The position numbers and the translations under genes are program-made. The notes under the pieces were generated by a model, which saw only the letters and a program-made list of their open reading frames with translations, searched no databases and was not told the DNA's origin. Positions 35,688 to 44,420 of a stretch of DNA of 64,000 nt are shown one piece after another. Location of the stretch: positions 62,001 to 126,000 of the forward strand of contig JACKCH010000013.1 in assembly GCA_020634115.1 (NCBI GenBank), in the 5' to 3' direction. This DNA comes from Anaerolineaceae bacterium. GTDB taxonomy: Bacteria > Chloroflexota > Anaerolineae > Aggregatilineales > Phototrophicaceae. The first letter of the stretch is position 1, and each line of letters opens with the position of its first letter.

Positions 35688-35785
35688 AGGACTACCGGTG
35701 TTATCGGGTAAATAACGTTCGACGGCGCGGGCGATGTCGCTCAGATCAAAGGCTGCCGGAATGTCCTGGTGAGTTGTGTCTGTAC
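35661..35785 (-). pseudogene. Native 3' end of the recombinase gene, separated by integration
   Basis: Reading minus strand from the GTAC core, a frame in register with the recombinase runs for 40 codons to TAG (35661-35663). It starts TDTTHQDIPAAFDLSD, carries RAVERYLPD and ends in the basic PKAKPRKQA. It has no start of its own and its codon use matches the recombinase. Joined through GTAC to 4265-6254 it gives a continuous 704-codon gene. So attP lies inside the recombinase gene. Confidence 0.85.
35782..35785. repeat. attR core GTAC (right junction of element B)
   Basis: The last element base before virB4 resumes is within GTAC. To its left GAGTTGTGTCT is the recombinase tail in antisense; to its right CAACAGATGAGT is virB4 coding QQMS. 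The rebuilt attP shows partial dyad symmetry about the core (GTGAG/CTCAC half-sites and CTGT/ACAG next to the centre, 12 of 20 positions), as serine integrase attP sites do. Confidence 0.85.
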
Positions 35786-36043
35786 CAACAGATGAGTATT
35801 TTTCTCGCTGGGAAAGCGCGGCTGGTGTTCGAAAACTGCCCGATCCGCGTGGTCTTCTCGCAGCGGCAGGGCATGAATGTGTTCCACGAAGATGCCGCTT
35901 TCCAGCATCTCAACCAGCAGCACCGCGACATCATCGCCGCCCTGCCGCGCTTCCACTATGTCCTCGATATTCAGGACGAAGGTCTCTGGTATCTGTACAA
36001 CCGCCCGGCGGCGGGGGAGATCGCCCGCTTCCAGACCACTTAA
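35786..36043 (+). pseudogene. virB4: virB4, 3' part (separated by element B)
   Basis: Eighty-five codons and TAA continuing the VirB4 motor domain: QQMSIFLAGKARLVFENCPI, then RVVFSQRQ and GLWYLYNRPAAGEIARFQTT, the C-terminal pattern of VirB4/TraC proteins (strand ending in an arginine-finger-like FSQR and a terminal E.....T). Codon use is that of the element A backbone. The frame is in register with 2402-4264 through the GTAC core. An internal ATG at 35792 could start a small peptide, but there is no ribosome site. Confidence 0.88.
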
Positions 36044-36067
36044 GGATAGACGCATGGAGGATGAACC

Positions 36068-36293
36068 GTGTCGAAAAAAACGGCTGCAAGTCCCTTTCAG
36101 GCGCTCGAAGAAGAGGCGTACCACGCCTTCCGCGAATGGCCGGTCTGGCTGGTCTTACGTGAACGTGAACTGGCAGCGCATTTGCGCCCCCATCTCTCGG
36201 CGCAGCGCCCGCCAGGTGCTGCGGGCGTTGACCAACCATCTGCAAAGCAGCGCCGCCATCCGGCGCTGGATGAAGGAGGAAAGTAACCCATGA
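36068..36293 (+). pseudogene. Small conjugation-locus gene with an apparent +1 frameshift
   Basis: GTG 36068 (GGAGG 7 bp upstream) opens a frame with good coding quality through AHLRPHL, but after about 36190 coding character moves to the next frame, which reads RRSARQVLRALTNHLQSS and RRWMKEE and stops at 36291-36293, overlapping the topoisomerase ATG as ATGA like other pairs here. The first frame stops at 36284-36286. A CCCCC run near 36187-36191 is the obvious shift point. The joined product would be about 75 residues. It may be a real mutation, programmed shift or sequencing error. Function unknown. Confidence 0.5.
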
Positions 36294-38035
36294 AACTGGT
36301 GATTGTCGAATCCCCGGCGAAGTCCAAAAAGATCGCCGGATTTCTGGGGCAGGGGTGGCGGGTGGAGGCGTGTCTGGGACACGTCCGCGACCTACCTGAA
36401 GCCGAACTGGGAGTAGAGGTCACGGCTGATTTCCGCCCGACGTATGAGGTGCTGCCCGGTAAAGGCAATGTGGTTAAAAAACTGCTGAAAGCCATCAAGG
36501 ATGCCGAAGCGGTCTATGTTGCTACTGACCCGGATCGGGAAGGGGAAGCGATTGCCTGGCATCTCTTGAAACTGGCGAATGTACCCAAAGATAAGCTTGT
36601 CTATCGGGCGTTGTTTCACGCCATCACCAAAGATGCAGTACGCGAAGCCGTCGCCCATCCCCGGGCGCTGGACATCCATCTTGTCGAAGCGCAGCAGGCG
36701 CGGCGCATTGTGGATCGTCTTGTGGGCTACCTCGCCTCCCCGCTGGCGGCGAAGGCGCTGGACGGCAAGTTCTCTGCCGGACGGGTCCAGAGTGTCTGCC
36801 TGCGATTGGTGATCGAGCGCGAACGCGAAATTGATCAGTTCACGCCAGAGACTTACTGGACACTGGCACTCAAACTGACCGCTGACGGTGCTGAATTCAC
36901 GGCGAAGTTGCATCGCGTCAAAGGCGCGGACAGTACCTTCAAGACCCGCGAACCGCTGGACAAACTGGCGGCGCTGCTGCAAACCGCGCAGGTCTGGGTC
37001 GGCAAAGCGGGACGGACGGTGAAGCCGCGCCCGCCGCTGCCGCCCTTCACCACGTCCTCGCTTCAGCAGGCAGCATCCAAAGGTCTGGGGCTGTCGCCCG
37101 AAAAGACGATGGCGCTGGCGCAAACCCTCTATGAACAGGGCTGGATCACCTACATGCGGACGGACGGCGTGTCCATCGCGCCCGAAGCGCAGACGGCGGC
37201 ACGGGACTATATCGCCCGTGAGCATGGCGCAGATTACCTGCCACCTGAGCCACCCACCTACACCGTCAAAACGGCGAATGCACAGGAGGCGCATGAGGCC
37301 ATCCGCCCGACGGATGTCAACCGCCTGCCGCAGGAGGTAGAAGGTGATGGTGCGGCGCTGTATGCCCTGATCTGGAAGCGCTTCGTCGCCTCACAGATGT
37401 CGCCTGCCCTCTACACCGTCACCGGCGCGGTGATCTATGCGGGCAAAGCCCAGGGGCAGCCGTTCCCAATGGAATTTCGGGCGCAGGGACGTTCGCTGCT
37501 GTTCGACGGCTTCCTCAAGGTGTACGAAGAACCTGCCGATGAGGGCGAAGACGGGGAGGAAGCAACTGAAACACTGCCGCCGCTGAAGGACAACCAGCTT
37601 CTTCAACGGGTCGCGCCGCAGGTGGAAGATCACCAGACCCGCGCTCCCGCCCGCTACACCGAAGCGGCGCTGGTGCAGGCGCTGGAACAGCGGGGTATTG
37701 GTCGTCCTTCGACGTATGCCAGCATGGTCAAAACGGTGAAGGACAAGGGCTATGTGAAGTCGGTCCAGAAACGGCTCATGCCGACGGAGAACGGCATCGC
37801 CCTGTGCGATTTCCTGACGGCGCACTTCGCCGATGTGCTGGCGTATGACTACACCGCCCGGCTAGAAAGTCAATTGGATCAGATTGCAGCGGGCGACTCG
37901 ACCCGACTGGAAGTGCTGCGGGCATTCTGGGACGGCTTCAATCCGCAGGTGGGCAAAGCGACGGAATACGCTCTGGCGCAGGTCAAGCTACGGCACACGC
38001 CCAAACCGCTAACGCTGCGCCCGGCGGAGGAGTAA
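36290..38035 (+). CDS. Type IA DNA topoisomerase (TopA/TopB-like) of the conjugative element
   Basis: 581 residues. The TOPRIM domain shows KLVIVESPAKSKKI and TDPDREGEAIAWH (DxD); the active-site tyrosine is in GWITYMRTDG (about residue 285); the remaining IA motifs (FSAGRVQSVCLRLV, EAHEAIRPTD, GIGRPSTYASMV) are all present. The C-terminal zinc fingers of chromosomal TopA are absent, as is common in element-borne versions that relax or decatenate DNA during transfer. The start is ATG behind GGAGGAAA. First of a tight plus-strand gene set that ends with the coupling protein and HU. Confidence 0.95.
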   Translation: MKLVIVESPAKSKKIAGFLGQGWRVEACLGHVRDLPEAELGVEVTADFRPTYEVLPGKGNVVKKLLKAIKDAEAVYVATDPDREGEAIAWHLLKLANVPKDKLVYRALFHAITKDAVREAVAHPRALDIHLVEAQQARRIVDRLVGYLASPLAAKALDGKFSAGRVQSVCLRLVIEREREIDQFTPETYWTLALKLTADGAEFTAKLHRVKGADSTFKTREPLDKLAALLQTAQVWVGKAGRTVKPRPPLPPFTTSSLQQAASKGLGLSPEKTMALAQTLYEQGWITYMRTDGVSIAPEAQTAARDYIAREHGADYLPPEPPTYTVKTANAQEAHEAIRPTDVNRLPQEVEGDGAALYALIWKRFVASQMSPALYTVTGAVIYAGKAQGQPFPMEFRAQGRSLLFDGFLKVYEEPADEGEDGEEATETLPPLKDNQLLQRVAPQVEDHQTRAPARYTEAALVQALEQRGIGRPSTYASMVKTVKDKGYVKSVQKRLMPTENGIALCDFLTAHFADVLAYDYTARLESQLDQIAAGDSTRLEVLRAFWDGFNPQVGKATEYALAQVKLRHTPKPLTLRPAEE

Positions 38036-38039
38036 GCGC

Positions 38040-39203
38040 ATGAGCGACATCGACATGATGCCCGAACCGCCACCGATGGACGACGACTGGATGCCGCCAC
38101 CGGATGAACCCTATTTCATGCCGGATGATCCCTTCCCGGATGACCTGTTCAGCAGCGCACCGCCGGATTACGACTACGTGCCTGTCGATGATCCCTGGCT
38201 GCCAGATGATGCGCGTTTCATACCGGAGGCTGTCGGACATTTACCGGATGTCCCGCCCTTATCACAGGACGGTTTGCAGGGTTTCGAGCCGCCCGAACCG
38301 GCGGATGAAGGCTGGGGCTGGCACGATGCCCGTTTGATCGGGGTGGAGCGCGACACCGACGGCGGCACACGCTATGAAATCGGGGCAATTGACGTGTATG
38401 CCAATATCAATACGGGCGATCTGGGTGGAAGCTACCTGCCCGTCGCTTCATTTGAAGATGTGGATGTGGCGGCGGCGTTTTACCACACCCTTCAGGAGCA
38501 GATGCACGACCAGGGACTGCCTGCTTATCAGGTGCCGGAATTTGCGGAAGCCCGCGCTGCTGAGATGAACCCGGAACCGGAGAACTGGCGCGGGGCAAGT
38601 CCCGAAGAATACGCCGCTTATGAACACCTGCGTGATCTGGACGATGGCGGTATCGGTGGACGCGACGAACCGCCCGACACTGCCATTGATCCATTGATTC
38701 GGACGGCGGCTGAACTGGGTGGGGTCGTGGTCGAACCGGAAGTGGAAGCGCCGCAGATCGCCGATGAGTCGGCATTTCAGGCGTTAAACGCGATTGGCAT
38801 TGAAGCGGAGAACTTCGACCCGGCCAAAGACCCGCCGCCCTTCTACGATGCCGAAACCGGGACGGCGTACTGGATTGGTGTCTTTCAGCCCGATAAAGAA
38901 GACCGGGAGAACTGCGTCACCAGCATACTGTCGCTGGGGCGTAACCCTGAAACGGGTGAGATGGAAGCGCAGCTTGCCCCCTGTGTCCCCGGCGAATGGG
39001 ACAAGGCGTATGCCTCCGCGGAGTATCTGATTCAGGTGGCGCAGAAAGGCGGGATTGACCGCTGTTTCGATGCTGCCGAAGGCATGGCGCTGGCAACCGA
39101 CCAGCGGGAACTGTGGGAGAGCGAACGCGGCGTGGCGCTGGAACCAGACGCAGCAAAGGAGATTGCCGACTACACCCGCGATGCCTGGGAGGTGGACCTG
39201 TGA
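38040..39203 (+). CDS. Very acidic accessory protein of the conjugative element
   Basis: 387 residues, not recognised. The first 80 residues are rich in D, P and M (DMMPEPPPMDDDWMPPPDEP), followed by a globular part (WGWHDARLIGVERDTDGGT... and later TAYWIGVFQPDKEDREN). No signal peptide or membrane helix. It begins 5 bp after the topoisomerase and overlaps the next GTG by one stop (GTGA). Its composition resembles the 909-residue protein at 39447-42176; both could be DNA-mimic-like acidic proteins or cargo of transfer. That is speculation. Confidence 0.65.
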   Translation: MSDIDMMPEPPPMDDDWMPPPDEPYFMPDDPFPDDLFSSAPPDYDYVPVDDPWLPDDARFIPEAVGHLPDVPPLSQDGLQGFEPPEPADEGWGWHDARLIGVERDTDGGTRYEIGAIDVYANINTGDLGGSYLPVASFEDVDVAAAFYHTLQEQMHDQGLPAYQVPEFAEARAAEMNPEPENWRGASPEEYAAYEHLRDLDDGGIGGRDEPPDTAIDPLIRTAAELGGVVVEPEVEAPQIADESAFQALNAIGIEAENFDPAKDPPPFYDAETGTAYWIGVFQPDKEDRENCVTSILSLGRNPETGEMEAQLAPCVPGEWDKAYASAEYLIQVAQKGGIDRCFDAAEGMALATDQRELWESERGVALEPDAAKEIADYTRDAWEVDL

Positions 39204-39454
39204 GCGATGTAAACGATGCCAACGAAGTGAAAACGCGCAGTTTCACCATCCGCCTCACCCCGGAAGATCAGGCGGTGCTGGCGGAATTGTGTGATCTGTA
39301 CGGGCTGGATCGCCCCGGCAGCCTCCGCCGTGCGGTGCGGCAGGTGCTGGCATGGAAGAAGAAGCTGGGCAAATCCGGCTACTTCGTCCCGGCGGGTGAA
39401 AGCGAACCACCGGAGTTCCTGATCCGGCTGGAGCGAAAGGACGCGCATGAGTGA
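39200..39454 (+). CDS. Ribbon-helix-helix-like small protein
   Basis: 84 residues from GTG 39200, overlapping the previous stop as GTGA with GGGAGG upstream. TRSFTIRLTPEDQAVLAELCDLYGLDRPGSLRRAVRQVLAWKKKLG fits a CopG/MetJ-type fold. It overlaps the start of the next gene by 8 bp. Likely a regulator or DNA-binding accessory of the transfer operon. Confidence 0.7.
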   Translation: MSDVNDANEVKTRSFTIRLTPEDQAVLAELCDLYGLDRPGSLRRAVRQVLAWKKKLGKSGYFVPAGESEPPEFLIRLERKDAHE

Positions 39455-42176
39455 GACCGAATATGTGCGTCACACCGCTGAAGATGGCTCGGTCTACGCC
39501 GTCGAAGTCGTGCCGCCGGAGCGTGAGAGCTATGGGGCGCAATACGGTGTGGATCTCGTCCGCGCCTCAGAGGATCGCTATGGGCATGAACATGAACAGC
39601 GGCTGCGTTTAGGTGCGTACTCGTCGTGGGGGTCTGCCGAAGAACACCAGCGCGAAGTCGAAACCGCGCTCGAAAAAGATGGACTCGACGGACTGAGCGA
39701 GGATGCCCGCCGGGTGGCGCAGATGCCCTATCTGGATGGGCAGTATCTGGCGCTGGTTTTTCCGACAGATGGCTCAACCGGGGACAGCGCCAAAGTCCAT
39801 CTGCTCTATCTCAGCGGTGAACAGGTGACGGCGGCGCTGGTCGCCGATGGACGCACCGAGGACATGGAAAACCTGTGTGGGCAGTTGGATCGCGCCTGGG
39901 TCGAAGGCGGGAATGAACGTCTCCTGGATACGGCGCAGCACGAAGCGGAAGCGCGGGGACAGGTCGCTCCCGGTACACCGCTGTTTGAGCCGGTTTTCAA
40001 TCATGATGTGTCCGACGATTTGCCGTTTTCCTTTGGGAATGAGATGCAGCCGTATGACGCACAGGGGATCGGGCAGGCATATCACGTCGATGGCGGTGGA
40101 ACTGCCCACTGGTTCGCCGTCGTCGAGAACGCTGAACCGGATGCACAACCTTATGAACTGCGCTATTTCCGGGCGATGGAGACGGGCTATGGCGCACTCA
40201 AGCACGACTCGTATTCGGTCATGCCACTTCCCGACGATGACCCCGGTTCGGTCTGGCCGCTGCCGGGCTTGGAGATGTATCTGGAGAAGGGCGACCTCTA
40301 TATGGCGCAGCAGTTCGCCCACGATGTCGCCGACCATTACGGTCAGGCGTTTCCCGACCCACTCGACTTACCCGCGCTCAACCCGCAGCCGGAATACTAC
40401 TTTGGCTATGGCGTTGGTCCGAACAATGAGCCGTCACTGGAAGCGGTGAAAACCTGGATGCACGGCAGTGAACGGCGGTTCGATACCTTCACCATCGCCG
40501 AATATGGCAGGTGGGACGAAGCGCAGCATGACGAACGGGAACTAGAAAACACGCTGAAAACGCAGGGGCTGGAAGCCGCCGTGAACCAGGCGGAACGGCT
40601 GGCGGCGGCGGGTGGCTATCTGGACCCGCACCGTGCCGATGGGCGGGTGTTCTTTGAGGACGACGCGCCGCCCGATCCCTTCACCACCGAACGCGAACGA
40701 ATGATGGAGCGTGAGATGCACAACGATGTGAAGTATTCCTTCGACTACAACCGGTTCGGCGAAGACGCACTGGCGCTAGAAGCGCACAAGGCGTGGCGGG
40801 AGCCGGATGGAACGGAGCGCGGCGACTTTATCCTGCTGGATTTGCACGAAGGCGACAGCGGTGGGCAGGTCGTCGAGCGTTTTGAGGCGGAAGTCGAGCG
40901 GCTGACGACGATGCAGCAGACGGTAGGGCTGGAAGCGGCGATGAACGAAGCCGAAAAGCTGGCAGTCGCTCATAGGCTGTTGGATGGCGAACGTGCCGAT
41001 CCACGCCTGTTCACGGAAGGACCGCCCGATCCGTTTACCACCATCCGCGAACGCGAACTGGCGCGTGAGGTTGATGTCACTGAAATGGACACCGAACCGT
41101 ATGCCCCGATTACATTCAAATCGGAAGCGCCGGATTACCCGACCATGTACGAGATGTTTGCCGCTGAAGCTGCCCGTGACCGTGAGGCAAATGCGGCATT
41201 AGAAGGCGCGGCGTGGTTTGAGGCGACCTTCGAGAAATCCGACACCGAACTGTTGCAACCCGTGAACGATACCGTGAACTATGCGGTAGTGGTGCAGGAG
41301 ACCGACCCTTGGACGCGGGAACTGCTGGTGGACAAATACTGGCGTGAACCCAATGGCTATCTGGGAATGCAGTCCGTAACACTCGACACTTGGGACTCAG
41401 AGGATGAGCAGGGGCGTGAACAGGCAGATCAGGCGCGGGAGGCGCTGCTGGAAGTTCATGACGGGCGTGGGCTGGAAGCCATGATGCACAAAGCCGAACT
41501 CACCGCTGTTCAGAATGACTGGCTGGCTGGGGATCGGGCTGATCCGCGCCTGTTTACGCAGGGGCCACCGGATCGCTTCGAGACATTGGCACAGCAGTTG
41601 GAAGACGAGATCAATCCCTACTGGAACACCGATGGGGAGAAAATCGAAGACCCTGCACCGCAGCCGGAGGTGGAAAACCCCTACTGGCGGCTTGATCCTA
41701 TCCCGGTGAATAACCCGGACGGTGAATCGTTAGGACACGCCCTGCATATAGTCGTCTATCCCGGCGTGGAACATGACCCGGATGCGGTGGGCAGTCCGGC
41801 GATGGCGGCGGATGAGCCGTTCCGAATGCTGGAAATGGCACACTTCGAGACCCTGGAGGCAGTGGACAAATTCGGCAAAGACTTCAACGGTTATTTCATC
41901 CCCGGACTGCTGGACGGACCTGAACTGGCAGTGGAAGTGGCGCGGCTGGAAGGACTGCCTGCGGAGTGGAAAACGCTCGAAGGCGATGACCTGAAGGCAT
42001 ATCAGAATGCTGAATTGACCCTCACCCGCGACCCGGCGGACTGGCATCCCTACAACCCGAATGCCGAACGCGATGCCCGCATCGCGGCGGAAGGTCTGTA
42101 CACTGATCCGATTCAGCAGTTGGTCGAGCAGGATGAACCAGAAACAGCACCCGGTACACCGGAACTGGACTTCTAA
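39447..42176 (+). CDS. 909-residue acidic protein with three repeated modules
   Basis: Not recognised as a known family. Three related modules of about 170 residues occur in the middle and C-terminal half, each with a helix of the form GLEAAxNxAExLA, then a short (D)RADxRLF line, and then PPDPFTTxRERE: near codons for GYLDPHRADGRVF (about 40615), LLDGERADPRLF (about 40978) and WLAGDRADPRLF (about 41520). The whole protein is strongly acidic with no signal peptide. ATG overlaps the preceding gene by 8 bp. Element genes of this sort may encode anti-restriction or surface-exclusion-like proteins. Nothing in the sequence decides. Confidence 0.6.
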   Translation: MSETEYVRHTAEDGSVYAVEVVPPERESYGAQYGVDLVRASEDRYGHEHEQRLRLGAYSSWGSAEEHQREVETALEKDGLDGLSEDARRVAQMPYLDGQYLALVFPTDGSTGDSAKVHLLYLSGEQVTAALVADGRTEDMENLCGQLDRAWVEGGNERLLDTAQHEAEARGQVAPGTPLFEPVFNHDVSDDLPFSFGNEMQPYDAQGIGQAYHVDGGGTAHWFAVVENAEPDAQPYELRYFRAMETGYGALKHDSYSVMPLPDDDPGSVWPLPGLEMYLEKGDLYMAQQFAHDVADHYGQAFPDPLDLPALNPQPEYYFGYGVGPNNEPSLEAVKTWMHGSERRFDTFTIAEYGRWDEAQHDERELENTLKTQGLEAAVNQAERLAAAGGYLDPHRADGRVFFEDDAPPDPFTTERERMMEREMHNDVKYSFDYNRFGEDALALEAHKAWREPDGTERGDFILLDLHEGDSGGQVVERFEAEVERLTTMQQTVGLEAAMNEAEKLAVAHRLLDGERADPRLFTEGPPDPFTTIRERELAREVDVTEMDTEPYAPITFKSEAPDYPTMYEMFAAEAARDREANAALEGAAWFEATFEKSDTELLQPVNDTVNYAVVVQETDPWTRELLVDKYWREPNGYLGMQSVTLDTWDSEDEQGREQADQAREALLEVHDGRGLEAMMHKAELTAVQNDWLAGDRADPRLFTQGPPDRFETLAQQLEDEINPYWNTDGEKIEDPAPQPEVENPYWRLDPIPVNNPDGESLGHALHIVVYPGVEHDPDAVGSPAMAADEPFRMLEMAHFETLEAVDKFGKDFNGYFIPGLLDGPELAVEVARLEGLPAEWKTLEGDDLKAYQNAELTLTRDPADWHPYNPNAERDARIAAEGLYTDPIQQLVEQDEPETAPGTPELDF

Positions 42177-42179
42177 GTG

Positions 42180-42386
42180 ATGACGACGCTCAAACCGCAG
42201 ACTGCGCTGGGCGGCTTTGCCCTCATGACCCTGCTGCTGGCTGGCACTGCCGTCGGACGGGTGTTGGGCGTGAGCTTTGGCGAGGCGCTCTACCTGACCG
42301 GGGTGCTGTTGATGGCACTCGGTTGGCTGGGCAGTCGGATGATGCTGCGACGCTGTGCCAATCCATCTGAAGAGCGGGAGGCGTAG
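42180..42386 (+). CDS. Small two-helix membrane protein before the coupling protein
   Basis: 68 residues with two hydrophobic helices (GGFALMTLLLAGTAVG and ALYLTGVLLMALGWLGSRMML) and a charged tail. The ATG at 42180 follows the preceding stop by 3 bp; a GTG at 42177 is adjacent. VirD4 starts 3 bp later, so the two are coupled. It is likely a membrane partner of the coupling protein. Confidence 0.65.
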   Translation: MTTLKPQTALGGFALMTLLLAGTAVGRVLGVSFGEALYLTGVLLMALGWLGSRMMLRRCANPSEEREA

Positions 42387-42389
42387 CCG

Positions 42390-44420
42390 ATGTTCTACTG
42401 GTTGTTCACCGAGGGGCGGGCGCTGCTGGGCGGTTGTCTCGCCCCTCTCCTCTGTTTGACACTGACCGCGCCGATAGCGGTCAGCGCCATGCTGGGTGCA
42501 GGCATCCAGCGCACCAGCGAAGTACAGGGTACATCCGGTTGGAAGCGCGGCGCGAAATTCTTTGCTCACGTCATCGTCGTGCTGGGCGTGTCTACCGTGT
42601 ACCTGACGCTGCTCGGTGACATGGCGGTGCAGCCGCTGCGCGGGCGGCAGTCCACCAGCGGTGTTGTCCAACTGCTCGTCGGTGCGCCGCCTAATATCAA
42701 CGCCATGCGGCTGTTTATGTTCGGCATGATGCTGGTCATGCTGTGGTTCTTCCTGATGATTGGGCTGCACAGTGGCATCCGTAACGGCGGCTGGCTGCGC
42801 GAACGGGTGGATCGCCTGCGAAATCCGCAGGTCAAACGTGGAGCTTTAGGTTCTTCGCACTTCTGCACTATGCGTGAGTACAAACGTTTCCGCCGGGAAG
42901 AGGCCGAAGGGTTGTCGCTGCTCGGCGCATTCTGGGGCGAACAGAAACGCCGTCTCGATCTGGGCATGGGCAGGTTCTCACTCAGCGGCGAAGATGTGGC
43001 ACGCGGTATTCTGACGCTCGGCGGTCCGGGTTCTGGTAAGACGCAGGGCATTATCCTGCCCGCGATTGCGGATCGGATGCTGGTCGGGCATTCGTTGGTG
43101 GTGGCTGACCCGCAGGGTGAAATCACCGGGCATGTGCTGAAGTATGCAGCCGTTACCCGTCATCTGGTCGTCGTTCATGACCCGACCAGCGCCGTTGGTC
43201 CGCGTTACAACCTGGCGGATGGGATCAACAATGTATCCGATGCCCGCGCCATTGCCGATGTGCTGGTTCCGTCTGCCGCAGGCGACAACCGCTTCTGGAC
43301 GGACAGCGCGGCGGCACTCCTTGCCGCCTGCCTGATCCGCTTTCCCAATCTCGGCGAAATCTACAACGCCATGAATGACCTCAAGGGATTGGCTGGCAAG
43401 CTGGCATCCCAAAAAGATGATGCGGCGCTGCTAGCGAACAGCTTTATTGCATCAGTGGGATCGGATGGCAAGGTCGCCTCGAATGTGGTAGCAACACTGG
43501 CGACGGCGCTCACCGGCTGGGCTTCCACTGATGTGCGTGCCAATACCAGCGCCTCGGATTTTGATGCAGACCTCATTGTGGGGCAGCCAACCGTCGTTGT
43601 CCTGACCTGTCCGGGGCGTATGCGGGCGGTCTATGCGTCTTATCTGGGGGCAACGCTGCGTAAGCTCATGCTCGATTTGGATACCATCGGTGAACGCAAT
43701 AAAGGGCCGCTGCCCGTTCCCGTCGGCGTGATTCTGGACGAATTCCCGACGCTGGGCAAGCTCGACGGTCTGGTAGCGGATGTCAACCTCGTCCGCAAAC
43801 GCCGTATCTCGATCATGATTGGGGCGCAGACCAAAGGGCAGTTTCACATGATCTATGGCAATGAGGGCACACAGGCATTGTTCACCGGTCTGGCAACGCA
43901 GGTGATTTATGGCGGTTGTGATGCCGACACCGCCGAGTTCTACAGCAAGGCCAGTGGCACGGCGACCACCGATGCCAACGCCGATGATCCCAACAGCCAT
44001 CTGCGCCAGCGCCCGCTGCTCACGGTAGATGAAGTCGTTACGCCGCAGGTCGGCAACTGCACCATCTTCGCCCGTTACGTCGAAGCAGGCTTTGCCACGC
44101 AGGTGGTCTTGAATGCCCGTCTGACTCGTTTCTACGAGCGCGACGACTGGAAACAGCGGCTCAATGCGGCGCAGGATGTTCAGCCCCTGCTGCTGGAACG
44201 CGGCATCTCGCTCGAACTAAAACCAGTAGAAGCTGTTGCGCCCGCCGAAACGATAGCAGTTGCTAGTCCGACCCTCGAACTGGCGGCATCTGCGCTCATG
44301 GTGAAGATTGCCCATGAAGCGCAGCAGCAGAGCGGTGGCAGGGTGCAGGCAGTCAGTACGGCGGAGATGCGGAAGCAGCGTGATATGCTGCTGGCGAAAA
44401 GGAAGGCGGTAAACACATGA
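42390..44420 (+). CDS. virD4: VirD4/TraG-type coupling ATPase
   Basis: 676 residues. It links the relaxosome to the channel. Three N-terminal hydrophobic segments (about residues 10-35, 50-75, 105-125) are followed by Walker A LGGPGSGKTQGIILP (about residue 213), Walker B VILDEFPTLGKL (about residue 450) and the TraM-recognition segment (IMIGAQTKGQFHMIYG...). The ATG lies 3 bp after the small membrane gene and the stop overlaps the HU gene as ATGA. Walker motifs are intact, so it should be functional. Confidence 0.95.
   Translation: MFYWLFTEGRALLGGCLAPLLCLTLTAPIAVSAMLGAGIQRTSEVQGTSGWKRGAKFFAHVIVVLGVSTVYLTLLGDMAVQPLRGRQSTSGVVQLLVGAPPNINAMRLFMFGMMLVMLWFFLMIGLHSGIRNGGWLRERVDRLRNPQVKRGALGSSHFCTMREYKRFRREEAEGLSLLGAFWGEQKRRLDLGMGRFSLSGEDVARGILTLGGPGSGKTQGIILPAIADRMLVGHSLVVADPQGEITGHVLKYAAVTRHLVVVHDPTSAVGPRYNLADGINNVSDARAIADVLVPSAAGDNRFWTDSAAALLAACLIRFPNLGEIYNAMNDLKGLAGKLASQKDDAALLANSFIASVGSDGKVASNVVATLATALTGWASTDVRANTSASDFDADLIVGQPTVVVLTCPGRMRAVYASYLGATLRKLMLDLDTIGERNKGPLPVPVGVILDEFPTLGKLDGLVADVNLVRKRRISIMIGAQTKGQFHMIYGNEGTQALFTGLATQVIYGGCDADTAEFYSKASGTATTDANADDPNSHLRQRPLLTVDEVVTPQVGNCTIFARYVEAGFATQVVLNARLTRFYERDDWKQRLNAAQDVQPLLLERGISLELKPVEAVAPAETIAVASPTLELAASALMVKIAHEAQQQSGGRVQAVSTAEMRKQRDMLLAKRKAVNT

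Larger units (their letters stand above)
4261..35785. mobile_element. Element B: 31.5-kb serine-recombinase element inserted in virB4
   Basis: Bounds are set by the two halves of virB4 and by the shared GTAC at both junctions. One copy of the core belongs to the element, giving 31,521 bp. Content: large serine recombinase at the left end; defence cargo (type IV CBASS, helicase/ATPase/TerB cassette, Argonaute-HerA-NurA, methyltransferase, two sigma-like genes); then primase-helicase, relaxase, accessory ribbon-helix-helix protein, HU-like protein, candidate oriT, and ParM/ParR-like partition genes. No type IV secretion genes are inside, so it is mobilisable rather than self-transmissible. Primase plus partition genes point to an autonomous circular stage. 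Confidence 0.88.

Noticed and set aside
4261..35785. Explanation of the broken virB4 as an assembly chimera
   Set aside because: Rejoining at one short core restores two separate reading frames (virB4 and recombinase) and a terminator, which chance joining would not do. Long reads could still settle it.
35741..36124. Minus-strand frame of about 127 codons across the right junction
   Set aside because: It crosses the attR core and lies opposite the well-supported virB4 3' part; codon quality favours the plus strand.
41730..42770. Long minus-strand open frame of about 346 codons
   Set aside because: Histidine/glutamine-rich shadow covering the end of the acidic repeat protein and the start of virD4, both clearly coding on the plus strand.
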